A DNA stretch of 36,523 nucleotides from CTSoil-075 sp964292325 (GCA_964292325.1 CAXYVG010000030.1:1-36523), one strand, 5' to 3'; shown: positions 23,306 to 31,414, counted from the first letter of the stretch. Made by a program: numbers and translations. The notes: a model not told the origin generated them from the sequence alone.

Positions 23306-23600
23306 CCCATTTTTTCTCCATCTTTTGATCGAGGTAATATATATGAGCTAATACCTCTGCTACTGCTTGGTATAATTCAGCAGGAATTTCTCTATCTAGT
23401 TCGATTGCCATCAACATGCTCGCTAATGTTTTATTTTGATATATAGGAACAGAATGTTGCTGGGCTGCCTCTACAATCTTTTCAGCCAGAAATCCTGCTC
23501 CTTTGGCGACTACTTTTGGTGCAACGGTATTGCCTTTTTGATAGCTTAGGGCAATGGCCTGTTGTCTAGGTTTAGGTTTCTCCATTTCTTCTTTATTCAT
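23301..23600 (-). CDS. FlhB C-terminal-domain homologue (EscU/YscU family)
   Basis: 99 residues. Matches the cytoplasmic C-terminal domain of FlhB-type export proteins: I-A-L-S-Y-Q-K-G, A-P-K-V-V-A-K-G-A-G-F-L-A-E-K-I, and V-P-I-Y-Q-N-K-T-L-A. The membrane part and the N-P-T-H autocleavage motif of full FlhB are absent, as usual for these standalone homologues. The role is unclear; it may substitute for or modulate FlhB. The ATG at 23600 overlaps the end of rnhB by eight bases, so it is translationally coupled. A longer frame to 23663 would run deep inside rnhB and is not supported. Confidence 0.85.
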   Translation of the reverse strand: MNKEEMEKPKPRQQAIALSYQKGNTVAPKVVAKGAGFLAEKIVEAAQQHSVPIYQNKTLASMLMAIELDREIPAELYQAVAEVLAHIYYLDQKMEKKWE

Positions 23601-24381
23601 ACCTATTTTTTCCCCACGATTTAATTGGTTCAAAGCTTTGTCTGTGAATTGGACATGGTCCATATTGTTGCAATGCCTTTATATGTTCTGCTGTTCCATA
23701 ACCTTTGTGTTTAGCAAAACCATACTCTGGAAATTGTTGATCCATTTCTAGCATAATACGGTCTCGTTCTACTTTCGCAATGATAGAGGCGGCTCCAATC
23801 GATGCACTAATTGCATCACCACCGATTAATGATACCGAAGGCATGGTGAGTTCTGGCAGGGGTACGGCATCAATTAATACAGCCTGCGGCTCTGGAATCA
23901 GTTGCTCAATCACTTGGTACATGCCAAGGATCGTAGCTTGATAAATGTTCACACTGTCAATGACATCTCTTTCAATCACTACATGCTGTGCACTGATAGC
24001 AACATCTTTAATCATATGATAAAGCTCTTCTCGTTGTTTAGCTGAGAGCTTTTTGGAGTCATTAAGTAGTGGTAAGTGACAACCAAGTGGTAAAATTACA
24101 GCACCAATCACAACAGGTCCAGCTAAAGGACCACGTCCTGCTTCATCTACGCCAGCAATCAAATCATAACCAGAACTTTTGAGTAATCGTTCTTGCTCAT
24201 ATAGTTTTTGAATCCGCTCTGCATCAAGTAAAAGGGTTTTCTGTTTTTGTTGCCATTTAGCAACTAAGCGACTTACTGAAATGCGCGAATCTTGTTTGAG
24301 TCTATCAATTATATCAACTGATACATCTTTTTGCCCTAATAATTGAGCAATCTGTGCGACCGTCATTTGCTTTATATTCAA
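23593..24381 (-). CDS. rnhB: ribonuclease HII
   Basis: 262 residues from TTG 24381, chosen because GGAGG lies 9 bases upstream; an in-frame ATG at 24423 has no ribosome site. After an ~80-residue N-terminal extension typical of Firmicutes RnhB, the catalytic domain begins A-G-V-D-E-A-G-R-G-P-L-A-G-P, with D-S-K-K-L-S, A-S-I-I-A-K-V-E-R-D and the terminal Y-G-x-A-K-H-K-G-Y-G. It cuts RNA in RNA-DNA hybrids, including single ribonucleotides in DNA. It is coupled to the FlhB homologue downstream and has a GCAGGA element ~60 bases upstream. Confidence 0.95.
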   Translation of the reverse strand: MNIKQMTVAQIAQLLGQKDVSVDIIDRLKQDSRISVSRLVAKWQQKQKTLLLDAERIQKLYEQERLLKSSGYDLIAGVDEAGRGPLAGPVVIGAVILPLGCHLPLLNDSKKLSAKQREELYHMIKDVAISAQHVVIERDVIDSVNIYQATILGMYQVIEQLIPEPQAVLIDAVPLPELTMPSVSLIGGDAISASIGAASIIAKVERDRIMLEMDQQFPEYGFAKHKGYGTAEHIKALQQYGPCPIHRQSFEPIKSWGKNRYE

Positions 24382-24423
24382 TGGTGAGTACCTCCAGATT
24401 GTAGTAGCATTAGGTAAATTCAC

Positions 24424-24452
24424 GATGACTAGCTTCTATTCCTGCTAGTTAC
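24424..24452 (-). repeat. GCAGGA element upstream of rnhB, copy 6
   Basis: Minus strand reads ACTAGCAGGAATAGAAGC (core 24440-24445), oriented with rnhB and ~60 bases before its start. It also forms a small ACTAGC/GCTAGT inverted repeat. Confidence 0.5.
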
Positions 24453-24529
24453 ATCAGAAAAGATTATATATTATCGCTGTAATTTACTTAGTTCGTCATA
24501 TATCGTTAATTTGTAGAATTTTCTTTCTT

Positions 24530-24552
24530 ATAGGCAGGAGTTTTTTTTAATT
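24530..24552 (+). repeat. GCAGGA element upstream of the exported-protein gene, copy 7
   Basis: Plus strand reads ATAGGCAGGAGTTTTTTTTAA (core 24534-24539), 61 bases before ATG 24600. It is the only clear plus-strand copy and the gene it precedes is also on the plus strand. Confidence 0.55.
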
Positions 24553-24599
24553 TGTTGAACTATTAATTGATAAATTTTATAATATTGGGAGGAAATTTA

Positions 24600-24974
24600 A
24601 TGAAGAAAAAATTATTATTGATGATTATGACACTGTGTTTTATAATGGGGTTTGCTAGTACAGCGTTAGCTCGTGATATTATAGTCGAAAACCATACAAA
24701 CTTTAGCATGCATCAATTATTCATCACAGCGGATCATAAACGTGGTTGGGGGCCAAATTTATTATCTAGTCGTGTGCGCCCTGGTGGAGACACCGTGGTT
24801 TCTCTAAATCATAGAACGAGTAAAGTATTGTTTAAAGTGAAAGTAATTGAAAGAGTCCGTGGCGAGAAACGTGAATATGTATGGCATGATATGAATTTGC
24901 ATGACATTCGCCGAATTACATTATTTTACAATCATCATGCTCATACCCCTACGTTTCGATTACATGAAAATTAA
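24600..24974 (+). CDS. small secreted protein, unknown function
   Basis: 124 residues from ATG 24600, with GGGAGG 8 bases upstream. Signal peptide: M-K-K-K-L-L-L-M-I-M-T-L then a hydrophobic core and A-L-A-R, cleavage likely after residue ~24. The mature ~100 residues look all-beta: I-I-V-E-N-H-T, L-F-I-T-A-D, W-G-P-N-L-L, and R-P-G-G-D-T-V-V-S-L. The W-G-x-x-L-L and x-P-G-x-x pattern recalls a group of small secreted proteins of unknown role. The C-terminus is His-rich (Y-N-H-H-A-H). Alone on the plus strand among minus-strand genes. A TTGAAC/TATAAT pair (24555-24583) is well spaced but close to the ribosome site, so I do not rely on it. Confidence 0.8.
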   Translation: MKKKLLLMIMTLCFIMGFASTALARDIIVENHTNFSMHQLFITADHKRGWGPNLLSSRVRPGGDTVVSLNHRTSKVLFKVKVIERVRGEKREYVWHDMNLHDIRRITLFYNHHAHTPTFRLHEN

Positions 24975-24982
24975 TGTGGTAT

Positions 24983-25036
24983 CATCAGATATAGAAAAAG
25001 ACGGCAACTATATGCCGTCTTTTTCTATATCTGATG
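24983..25036. terminator. 24-bp perfect bidirectional hairpin
   Basis: Arms 24983-25006 and 25013-25036 are perfectly complementary, with a six-base loop; an A5/T5 block lies inside the stem. It sits between the convergent secreted-protein gene and rbgA and would terminate both. Confidence 0.9.
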
Positions 25037-25072
25037 CCCTGTTATAACGCACTACGGTTCATGCCTTACTGA

Positions 25073-25930
25073 TTATTCAGGTCTATCTAATGTAAAAGTA
25101 CCTAATTTAGTATCACGGAATTCTTTAAGAATCAGCCGTCTAGTTTTCTCATAATCCACTATACCGCCACTTCGCAAACAACCACGACGTCTTCCAATCA
25201 ATTCTAATAAGGCAGTAGCATCTTCCGGCAAAGGTGCTGTTAATTTATAGCGTTCAATAAGTCGCTGGCTATATTGTTCACGTAGTAACGTTAACATATG
25301 AACCATGACTTTTTCAATATCATAGATATCATCCTTGATAGCACCCGTGATCGCTAATCGAAATCCAACCACCGGATCTTCAAATTTGGGCCACAATACC
25401 CCTGGTGTATCTAATAATTCTAAGTTTCTACCAATCTTAATCCATTGTTTTCCGCGAGTAACCCCAGGCTTATTCGCAGCATTCGCTACATGCACGCCAT
25501 TTAACTTATTAATTAAAGAAGATTTCCCAACATTAGGAATCCCTAAAATCATAGCTCGTACTGCTCGAGGATTGACTCCTCTGTCGACCAATTTTCTTGC
25601 TTTGGCATTACCTAGCTGTTCTACTTGGCTAACGAGTGCTTTGGTACCTTTCCCGGTCATAGAATCTAATGCGACTACTTGTAAACCTTGATCATGGAAG
25701 GTTTTGATCCATTGTTTTGTCCATTCAGGATCAGCTAAATCTGCTTTATTAAGAGCTACGACTCGGGGTTTTCCTTCCAGCAATTCATTCATCACGGGAT
25801 TGGCACTACTGACTGGAATCCGGGCATCAAGTAGCTCTATCACTACATCTACTAATTTTAAGTTGGCACGCATCATACGTAAGGCTTTTGTCATATGTCC
25901 AGGAAACCAGTTAATGTTTAAATCATCCAT
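25073..25930 (-). CDS. rbgA: ribosome biogenesis GTPase RbgA (YlqF)
   Basis: 285 residues from ATG 25930 (GAGAGTG upstream; the GTG at 25939 is too close to that site). Circularly permuted GTPase: G4 N-K-A-D precedes G1 G-I-P-N-V-G-K-S and G3 D-T-P-G. The N-terminus N-I-N-W-F-P-G-H-M-T-K-A is the family hallmark. RbgA acts late in 50S subunit assembly. It follows lepB across a terminator and precedes rnhB in the same direction, as in other Firmicutes. Confidence 0.96.
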   Translation of the reverse strand: MDDLNINWFPGHMTKALRMMRANLKLVDVVIELLDARIPVSSANPVMNELLEGKPRVVALNKADLADPEWTKQWIKTFHDQGLQVVALDSMTGKGTKALVSQVEQLGNAKARKLVDRGVNPRAVRAMILGIPNVGKSSLINKLNGVHVANAANKPGVTRGKQWIKIGRNLELLDTPGVLWPKFEDPVVGFRLAITGAIKDDIYDIEKVMVHMLTLLREQYSQRLIERYKLTAPLPEDATALLELIGRRRGCLRSGGIVDYEKTRRLILKEFRDTKLGTFTLDRPE

Positions 25931-25990
25931 TCTTATCACTCTCTACAATACTATTTTTCATTTCGCTCCGTCATCGTATCGCTAAGGCAC

Positions 25991-26023
25991 AAAAGACACG
26001 AAGGAATAAAAGTCCCTCGTGTC
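25991..26023 (-). terminator. lepB terminator
   Basis: GACACGAaGGA (25995-26005) pairs with TCCcTCGTGTC (26013-26023), one mismatch, followed on the minus strand by TTTTGTG. Confidence 0.85.
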
Positions 26024-26046
26024 CTTCTTATATAAGTATTTTAACT

Positions 26047-26616
26047 CTATGGAAGGGTTTTTATGTTATCAATTGGCCAAAATATCATAACCGCTTTTCC
26101 TTTAATCATTTCTAGCGGCACAAAGCCAACATCACGAAAACGACTATCTTCCGAGTTGTTGCGATTATCGCCCATTACAAAGATATGTCCAGCAGGCACA
26201 GTCGCCAGTGGATAGGAGCCACGGGTTTTTTCCAAAATATATGTTTCATTTAGAAGTTGACCATTCAAAAAGACGCGGCCATCTTTTATTTCTATCGTAT
26301 CGCCAGCAACACCAATAACTCGCTTGATAAAGTCACGACTTGGATCTTTCGGATATCGAAAGACGAGTACGTCTCCTTTTTCAGGAGCTTTAAAACGATA
26401 AATAAATTTATTAACAACCAATCGTTCGCTATTGACTAAAGTGGGACGCATGGATGGTCCTTCTACCATATATAACTCAACGATAAAATATCTGATAAAA
26501 AAGGCTAATACTACAGCAATAAGGATCGAAATTACCCAATCTTTTATTTCTTCTCCCAAATGATTTGGTTCCTCATTTGATTTGGTTGGTTCCTCTTCCA
26601 TTTTTTTATTATTCAC
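26047..26616 (-). CDS. lepB: signal peptidase I
   Basis: 189 residues, single N-terminal membrane anchor (~26-46). The catalytic Ser55 lies in G-P-S-M-R-P-T-L and the general base Lys98 in R-D-F-I-K-R-V; box E G-D-N-R-x-N-S-x-D-S-R is complete. It cleaves signal peptides of exported proteins on the outer face of the cytoplasmic membrane. The start is GTG 26616, with GGGAGG 7 bases upstream; an ATG six codons further in has no ribosome site. It lies between rplS and rbgA with terminators on both sides, so it has its own transcript or relies on readthrough. Confidence 0.96.
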   Translation of the reverse strand: MNNKKMEEEPTKSNEEPNHLGEEIKDWVISILIAVVLAFFIRYFIVELYMVEGPSMRPTLVNSERLVVNKFIYRFKAPEKGDVLVFRYPKDPSRDFIKRVIGVAGDTIEIKDGRVFLNGQLLNETYILEKTRGSYPLATVPAGHIFVMGDNRNNSEDSRFRDVGFVPLEMIKGKAVMIFWPIDNIKTLP

Positions 26617-26639
26617 TGCTCAACCTCCCTTGTGAATGA

Positions 26640-26663
26640 AGAAAAGGGACTGAAAACAGTCCC
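26640..26663 (-). terminator. rplS terminator
   Basis: GGGACTG (26646-26652) pairs with CAGTCCC (26657-26663) around AAAA, followed on the minus strand by TTTTCTTC. Confidence 0.85.
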
Positions 26664-26674
26664 CTACATTACTT

Positions 26675-27016
26675 CTAACGTCTTTCTTTAATACGTGCTG
26701 CTTTACCTTTAAGCTTACGCAAATAATATAGTTTCGCACGACGTACGATACCTTTACGTACTACTTCGATTTTGTCTAGACGTGGGGAATGTACTGGGAA
26801 AGTACGTTCTACGCCAACATTATAAGAAACACGTCTTACTGTGAAAGTCTCACGTATTCCACCATTGCTTCTACCAATTACTACACCTTCAAACATCTGG
26901 ATACGCTCACGAGTACCCTCGACAACTTTAACATGAACACGTACAGTATCTCCTGGTTTGAATGCAGGAATGTCCTGACGTAATTGTTCTTGTTCTAATG
27001 CTTGAATAATATTCAT
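26675..27016 (-). CDS. rplS: 50S ribosomal protein L19
   Basis: 113 residues, standard length. Family signatures: F-K-P-G-D-T-V-R-V-H-V-K, R-I-Q-M-F-E-G-V-V-I, G-V-E-R-T-F-P-V-H-S-P, and the basic C-terminus. It sits at the 30S-50S interface. AAGGAGG lies 8 bases before the ATG. It has its own promoter and a leader of ~65 bases (27017-27083); L19 leaders are known autoregulatory RNAs in Firmicutes, but I could not confirm a match here. A tight terminator follows. Confidence 0.98.
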   Translation of the reverse strand: MNIIQALEQEQLRQDIPAFKPGDTVRVHVKVVEGTRERIQMFEGVVIGRSNGGIRETFTVRRVSYNVGVERTFPVHSPRLDKIEVVRKGIVRRAKLYYLRKLKGKAARIKERR

Positions 27017-27089
27017 AAATATTTCCTCCTTATCCAGACGTTCATGTCAATCGTTTATTGTACAGTGGACCGCCCGTTACACCTTAAAA

Positions 27090-27118
27090 ATTATAACATA
27101 TTTTAGTTATAATTTCAA
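27090..27118 (-). promoter_or_regulatory. rplS promoter
   Basis: On the minus strand TTGAAA (27118-27113), a 17-base spacer, and consensus TATAAT (27095-27090), about 70 bases before the rplS start. Lets rplS be made independently of the trmD genes upstream. Confidence 0.8.
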
Positions 27119-27146
27119 GTTATATATTGTATTTTTATAGACAATC

Positions 27147-27719
27147 TCATGCCCACCATTTTTCCCCTAATAAGCGGTCTAAAATAATGGCAACAGCAGC
27201 TCGTACTGGCAAATGGTTATAGTCACCAGGTCCATAAATTGGTTCTAAAATATAATCAAAGTCTGCCATAACTGAATTTTCAATTCCCCATCCAGTACCA
27301 AATAAAATGAGATAAGGTTTCCCAGAGCTTGCAATTTGACTACGCATATTGTTATACGATATAGAATTTGGGAACTGACGAGCATCAGTAGTAATGATGA
27401 TAGGGCGAGTGCCTTCACATTCCGTAATATATTCCACAGCACTGTTGATATCCGATTTAATATCTAGCACGCTAAAAGCTTCAAGGCGATCCGGATTATA
27501 CGTTCCACCATAGCCCCGTTGCCAATAATCCATGATTTCCTGTGCTAATTTAGTTTGACTTTCATGAGGATGGATAATGAAATATTTTTTCAGATCATAG
27601 GTACGTGAAGTACGAGCAATATCATGAATATCAAAATTAGTAATGGCTGTTGTAATGACTTCATTATTTTTATTGTAAATTGGATAATGTACGAGGCCCA
27701 GGTAAATCGGTAATGACAT
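27147..27719 (-). CDS. SPOUT-type RNA methyltransferase (Methyltrn_RNA_4 family)
   Basis: 190 residues. Starts Y-L-G-L-V-H-Y-P-I-Y-N-K and has L-I-L-F-G-T-G-W-G-I, the knotted SAM site, then Y-I-L-E-P-I-Y-G and a closing R-A-A-V-A-I-I-L-D-R-L. This family is nearly always found next to trmD and is taken to methylate RNA; the exact target is not known to me. It starts one base after the trmD stop, with GGGAGG 6 bases before the ATG, so it is co-transcribed with trmD and rimM. No terminator is visible before the rplS promoter. Confidence 0.9.
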   Translation of the reverse strand: MSLPIYLGLVHYPIYNKNNEVITTAITNFDIHDIARTSRTYDLKKYFIIHPHESQTKLAQEIMDYWQRGYGGTYNPDRLEAFSVLDIKSDINSAVEYITECEGTRPIIITTDARQFPNSISYNNMRSQIASSGKPYLILFGTGWGIENSVMADFDYILEPIYGPGDYNHLPVRAAVAIILDRLLGEKWWA

Positions 27720-27720
27720 C

Positions 27721-28467
27721 CTAACCTCCCGTTTGTTCAGCGATGATTTCTTTTAATAATAGAGCATCATCTGGACTTAATTCTTTATTTTTCAGTAAAT
27801 CTGGTCGTCGTTCCAGTGTATTTTTGAGCGATTGTTTATGGCGCCACCGGTTAATTTTGGCGTGATCACCAGACAAAATAATCTCTGGTACTTCCATGCC
27901 TTCAAATTCCCGAGGGCGAGTATATTGCGGATATTCGAGTAAACCATTATAGAAAGAATCCTGTGGTGCTGAGCTACTAGAGCCAAGAACACCAGGTATC
28001 ATGCGCGCAACAGAATCAGCAACAACCATTGCTGGTAGTTCGCCCCCCGTCAACACATAGTCACCAATTGAGATGGCTTCATCTGCTAAATGTAGTCTGA
28101 CCCGTTCATCAACGCCTTCATAATGTCCGCAGAGCAAAATAAGTTGCTCATAACTTGCAAGTTCTTTCACTTTTTCTTGATCCAGGCGATAACCGCCTGG
28201 ACACATTAAAATAATACGTCGATTTGCAATATTACTTGTAGTGACAATATGGTTTACAGCTCTAAATAAGGGATCTGGTTTCATAACCATACCAGATCCA
28301 CCACCAAACGGCGTATCATCAACAATATGATGTTTATCAAACGTAAAATCTCGGGGATTTACTACATTGATTTCTAGGAGCTCCGCTGTTTGAGCTCGTT
28401 TTAACATGCTGTGACCACAGGGCCCAGCAAACATTTCAGGAAATAAAGAAACAAAGTCAATACGCAT
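27721..28467 (-). CDS. trmD: tRNA (guanosine-37-N1)-methyltransferase TrmD
   Basis: 248 residues from ATG 28467; the ATG at 28479 would leave its ribosome site too close. Signatures: M-R-I-D-F-V-S-L-F-P-E-M-F, a P-F-G-G-G-S-G-M-V-M-K-P stretch, C-G-H-Y-E-G-V-D-E-R, and the knot I-G-D-Y-V-L-T-G-G-E-L-P-A. It methylates G37 next to the anticodon to prevent frameshifts. It begins two bases after rimM and ends one base before the SPOUT gene, a tight RNA-modification group. Confidence 0.97.
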   Translation of the reverse strand: MRIDFVSLFPEMFAGPCGHSMLKRAQTAELLEINVVNPRDFTFDKHHIVDDTPFGGGSGMVMKPDPLFRAVNHIVTTSNIANRRIILMCPGGYRLDQEKVKELASYEQLILLCGHYEGVDERVRLHLADEAISIGDYVLTGGELPAMVVADSVARMIPGVLGSSSSAPQDSFYNGLLEYPQYTRPREFEGMEVPEIILSGDHAKINRWRHKQSLKNTLERRPDLLKNKELSPDDALLLKEIIAEQTGG

Positions 28468-28469
28468 CT

Positions 28470-28970
28470 TTAATCCCATTCCTCTTGTAATTTTACAATC
28501 ATTTTTTCTGCAGCAATATCAATATGTAATACAACGGTTTTTAAAGCAGGAATCAATAACGGTTGCTTATCTTTTTGTTCTACAATATAAACATCATTAC
28601 TACCAGTCTGTAAAACATCCGATACTTTTCCGAGATATTCCTCTTGATCGTTATATACAGAAAGTCCAATAATGTCAAAAACATGATAATGACCTTCTGG
28701 TAATGGTACTAAATCTTTACGTTCAATTTGAATCAGTTTATCTCGTAAATTTTCAACAGCATTTCGATTCGTAAGACCAGCAAACTTTAATAATACAAAT
28801 TGCTGATGATAACGAACACTTTGCACAGGTAAACGAGTGCCATCATCTAACAGTGCTGTTTTAAGACTTTTAAAACGTTCAGGGAAATCCGTCATTGGCA
28901 TCACACGGACTTCACCCTGTACACCTTGAGGTGCAACAATTTTTCCTATTGTTATCATTTGATCAAACAT
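28470..28970 (-). CDS. rimM: 16S rRNA processing protein RimM
   Basis: 166 residues, standard size. N-terminal beta-barrel (I-G-K-I-V-A-P-Q-G-V-Q-G-E-V-R-V) and C-terminal PRC-barrel (D-I-I-G-L-S-V-Y, L-G-K-V-S-D-V-L, I-P-A-L-K-T-V-V). It helps mature the 30S head, binding S19. It lies five bases after ylqD. The ribosome site is weak (AAACTAAATATC before ATG), so it probably depends on coupling to ylqD. Confidence 0.96.
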   Translation of the reverse strand: MFDQMITIGKIVAPQGVQGEVRVMPMTDFPERFKSLKTALLDDGTRLPVQSVRYHQQFVLLKFAGLTNRNAVENLRDKLIQIERKDLVPLPEGHYHVFDIIGLSVYNDQEEYLGKVSDVLQTGSNDVYIVEQKDKQPLLIPALKTVVLHIDIAAEKMIVKLQEEWD

Positions 28971-28975
28971 GATAT

Positions 28976-29383
28976 TTAGTTTCTAAAAGCGATGATTTTG
29001 CCGTCTTCCAACAAAATTTCAGCGCTCATAAATTCATGTAAATCATCGCCAACTTTTAAAGTAACGATTTGCTCTAAATTTCCTTGTGCTATTTCAGCAC
29101 CAATTTCTAATTCTTCTGTTTCTTTTAGTTTTGCCATCATTTGATTTTTAAAATCAACACGTTTTTGATTTTCACCATCAATATGTTGGCGAAGAGCTGG
29201 AAGTCCCTGTGCGTCTACTTGCGCTTGCTCTTCCATCATACGTTTCGATTGAAACGCAATCTGCTGCAATTCCATATCTACTCGATTAATATTTTCTTGA
29301 ATATCAGCTGTTAAGCGTTGTTTCAAATCCTCAGTTACTTTAGCTTTTATGGTAATTGGGCACTTTAGTGTAATGCTTTCCAT
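28976..29383 (-). CDS. ylqD: YlqD-family protein
   Basis: 135 residues. A short N-terminal beta strand (S-I-T-L-K-C-P-I-T-I-K-A-K-V-T) is followed by a long charged coiled coil (~20-95) and a final small beta domain with G-D-D-L. This is YlqD, found between khpA and rimM in Firmicutes; its function is unknown. GGGTGGG lies 7 bases before the ATG. A 120-base gap with a large hairpin separates it from khpA, while rimM follows at once. Confidence 0.88.
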   Translation of the reverse strand: MESITLKCPITIKAKVTEDLKQRLTADIQENINRVDMELQQIAFQSKRMMEEQAQVDAQGLPALRQHIDGENQKRVDFKNQMMAKLKETEELEIGAEIAQGNLEQIVTLKVGDDLHEFMSAEILLEDGKIIAFRN

Positions 29384-29409
29384 GTAAATCCCACCCTTTC
29401 AAAATTGCT

Positions 29410-29466
29410 GGAAAAGGCTCATCTGCTATGAACACCTTGTGCGTCACCTGCATTTGAACCTTTTTC
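29410..29466 (-). other. large hairpin in the khpA-ylqD gap
   Basis: On the minus-strand transcript GAAAAAGGUUCA (29466-29455) pairs with UGAGCCUUUUCC (29421-29410), 11 of 12 positions with one G-U, and a CAC/GUG pairing occurs within the loop. It is too long and lacks a U tract for a simple terminator. It could tune expression or mark an RNA processing site. Confidence 0.45.
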
Positions 29467-29503
29467 AATAGTATTTATAAATTTACAGTTTTTATTACAA
29501 TAG

Positions 29504-29737
29504 CTAGATGATTTCTACCATTACTTTTTTGTTTTCACGAATCGCCGCAGCTTTTACAACAGTACGCATTGCTTTCGCAATACGTCCTTGTTTGCCTATG
29601 ACTTTCCCCATATCTTCAGAAGATACATGAAGACTGTAGATGGTAGTATTCGCGTTAGCATCAGTCACTTCTGAAACACTAACTTCATCTGGATTTTTAA
29701 CTAACGCTTTGGCAATAACTCCAACTAATTCTTTCAT
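29504..29737 (-). CDS. khpA: KH-domain RNA-binding protein KhpA (YlqC)
   Basis: 77 residues, one type II KH domain. The RNA-binding loop is V-I-G-K-Q-G-R-I-A-K-A-M-R. KhpA, usually with KhpB, binds RNAs and influences cell elongation and division in Gram-positives. GAGG lies 11 bases before the ATG, and the gene begins five bases after rpsP, its constant neighbour in Firmicutes. Confidence 0.95.
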   Translation of the reverse strand: MKELVGVIAKALVKNPDEVSVSEVTDANANTTIYSLHVSSEDMGKVIGKQGRIAKAMRTVVKAAAIRENKKVMVEII

Positions 29738-29742
29738 AGTTA

Positions 29743-30024
29743 TTATGCCTCTTTCTTTGTACGCTTTAGTTCATCCCATTTTTTCATAAGACCAACCTTA
29801 CTAAATAAAGATTTTACAGTATCAGTAGGTTGTGCACCATTTTGCATCCAACTAATAGCTTTCTCTTCATCAATTTTAATAATTGCTGGTTCAACAGTGG
29901 AATCATAATGTCCCAAAGTTTCGATAGAACGTCCATCACGTGGTGAACGGGAATCAGCTACAACAATACGATAGAAAGGATGTTTTTTCGCACCCATACG
30001 TGTTAAACGAATTTTTACTGCCAC
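29743..30024 (-). CDS. rpsP: 30S ribosomal protein S16
   Basis: 93 residues from GTG 30024. AAGGAGGTGAT, complementary to the end of 16S rRNA, lies six bases upstream, and the product then starts A-V-K-I-R-L-T-R-M-G as S16 should. A frame start at 30042 is only the ATG inside that ribosome site. Further signature: H-P-F-Y-R-I-V-V-A-D-S-R-S-P-R-D-G-R. S16 is an early-binding 30S assembly protein. Confidence 0.98.
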   Translation of the reverse strand: MAVKIRLTRMGAKKHPFYRIVVADSRSPRDGRSIETLGHYDSTVEPAIIKIDEEKAISWMQNGAQPTDTVKSLFSKVGLMKKWDELKRTKKEA

Positions 30025-30060
30025 AAGAATCACCTCCTTCATAGAATATCATGGTATTTA

Positions 30061-31413
30061 TTATTTAGACATAAAGGGCATTTTAAAACCCCCAAAGCCT
30101 TTTTTACCCATTTTTTGCATATCTTGAAATTTTTTCATCATTTTCTTAGCTTCGCTAAATTGCTTGATGAGTTTATTGACATCTTGTACTTTCGTACCAC
30201 TACCTAGGGCAATGCGTTTTCGACGACTACCATTAATGATAGAAGAATCACGTCGTTCTTTTTTCGTCATCGAACGAATAATAGCTTCCACTCGTGCTAA
30301 TTCTTTTTCATCAATTTTTACGTCTTGTAGTTTTTTTAGATTTCCCATGCCTGGTAACATACCAAGCAATTGATCAAGAGGACCCAGTTTACGTACTTGT
30401 TGCATCTGATCTAGAAAATCATCTAAATTAAAATCATCTTTGCGAAACTTTTTTTCCATTTCTTTGGCTTGTTCGATATCAATGGAAGCACTGGCCTTTT
30501 CAATCAGGCTCATCACGTCACCCATACCTAGAATACGAGAAGCCATACGATCCGGATGAAATGCTTCTAAAGCGTCAAGTTTTTCGCCTTGACCTGTAAA
30601 TTTAATCGGACAACCGGTAACGGCTTTAATCGATAACGCCGCACCACCGCGAGCATCGCCATCTAACTTCGTAAGAATCACACCATCAAGGCCTAGATCC
30701 TTATTGAAAGATTCGGCTACTGCTACTGCATCTTGTCCTGTCATAGCATCGACTACGAGGAGTATTTCATGTGGTTTAACCGTTTGTTTTATTGATTTTA
30801 GCTCTTGCATCAATTCTTCATTGATATGTAGACGACCAGCCGTATCAATAATTACAGTATCTCTAGTATAAGACAGAGCATATTCAATTGCCTGTTTGGC
30901 AATTTGCACAGCATCTTTACATTCTTCCATAGCAAATACAGGAATATCTAACTGTCCACCTAATACTTGCAGTTGTTTGATTGCAGCAGGACGATAGATG
31001 TCAGCCGCTACTAACAATGGACGCTTACTCTGCTTTTTGAGCATATGAGCGAGCTTACCAGCCGTTGTTGTTTTACCAGCACCTTGAAGACCCACTAGCA
31101 TAATTACGGTTGGGGGCCGAGAGGAAACGGTAATCCGGCTTTGTGTACCACCCATCAAATTGGTTAATTCATCATTTACAATCTTTATTACAAACTGGGC
31201 AGGTGTCAGACTTTCCATGACTTCTTGTCCAATTGCTTGTTCTTTTATCTTAGCAATAAAATCTTTAACAACTTTAAAATTAACATCTGCTTCGAGTAAG
31301 GCCATCCGTACTTCTCGCATGGCTTCATTGACATCAACTTCTGTTAATTTCCCTTTGCCTCTTAACTTTTTAAAAGTTTGTTGTAATTTATCGGCTAAAC
31401 CCTCAAAAACCAT
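30061..31413 (-). CDS. ffh: signal recognition particle protein Ffh
   Basis: 450 residues. N domain; GTPase G domain with G-L-Q-G-A-G-K-T-T-T, D-T-A-G-R and T-K-L-D-G-D-A-R-G-G; then a methionine-rich M domain (~300-450) ending G-F-K-M-P-F-M-S-K. With 4.5S RNA it binds signal sequences and docks on FtsY at the membrane. AGAGGTG lies before the ATG. It follows ylxM by one base and precedes rpsP by 36. No 4.5S RNA gene is seen in the window. Confidence 0.98.
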   Translation of the reverse strand: MVFEGLADKLQQTFKKLRGKGKLTEVDVNEAMREVRMALLEADVNFKVVKDFIAKIKEQAIGQEVMESLTPAQFVIKIVNDELTNLMGGTQSRITVSSRPPTVIMLVGLQGAGKTTTAGKLAHMLKKQSKRPLLVAADIYRPAAIKQLQVLGGQLDIPVFAMEECKDAVQIAKQAIEYALSYTRDTVIIDTAGRLHINEELMQELKSIKQTVKPHEILLVVDAMTGQDAVAVAESFNKDLGLDGVILTKLDGDARGGAALSIKAVTGCPIKFTGQGEKLDALEAFHPDRMASRILGMGDVMSLIEKASASIDIEQAKEMEKKFRKDDFNLDDFLDQMQQVRKLGPLDQLLGMLPGMGNLKKLQDVKIDEKELARVEAIIRSMTKKERRDSSIINGSRRKRIALGSGTKVQDVNKLIKQFSEAKKMMKKFQDMQKMGKKGFGGFKMPFMSK

Positions 31414-31414
31414 A

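Noticed and set aside
23601..23663. N-terminal extension of the FlhB-like protein
   Set aside because: It overlaps the conserved end of rnhB; the ATG at 23600 fits family length and coupling.
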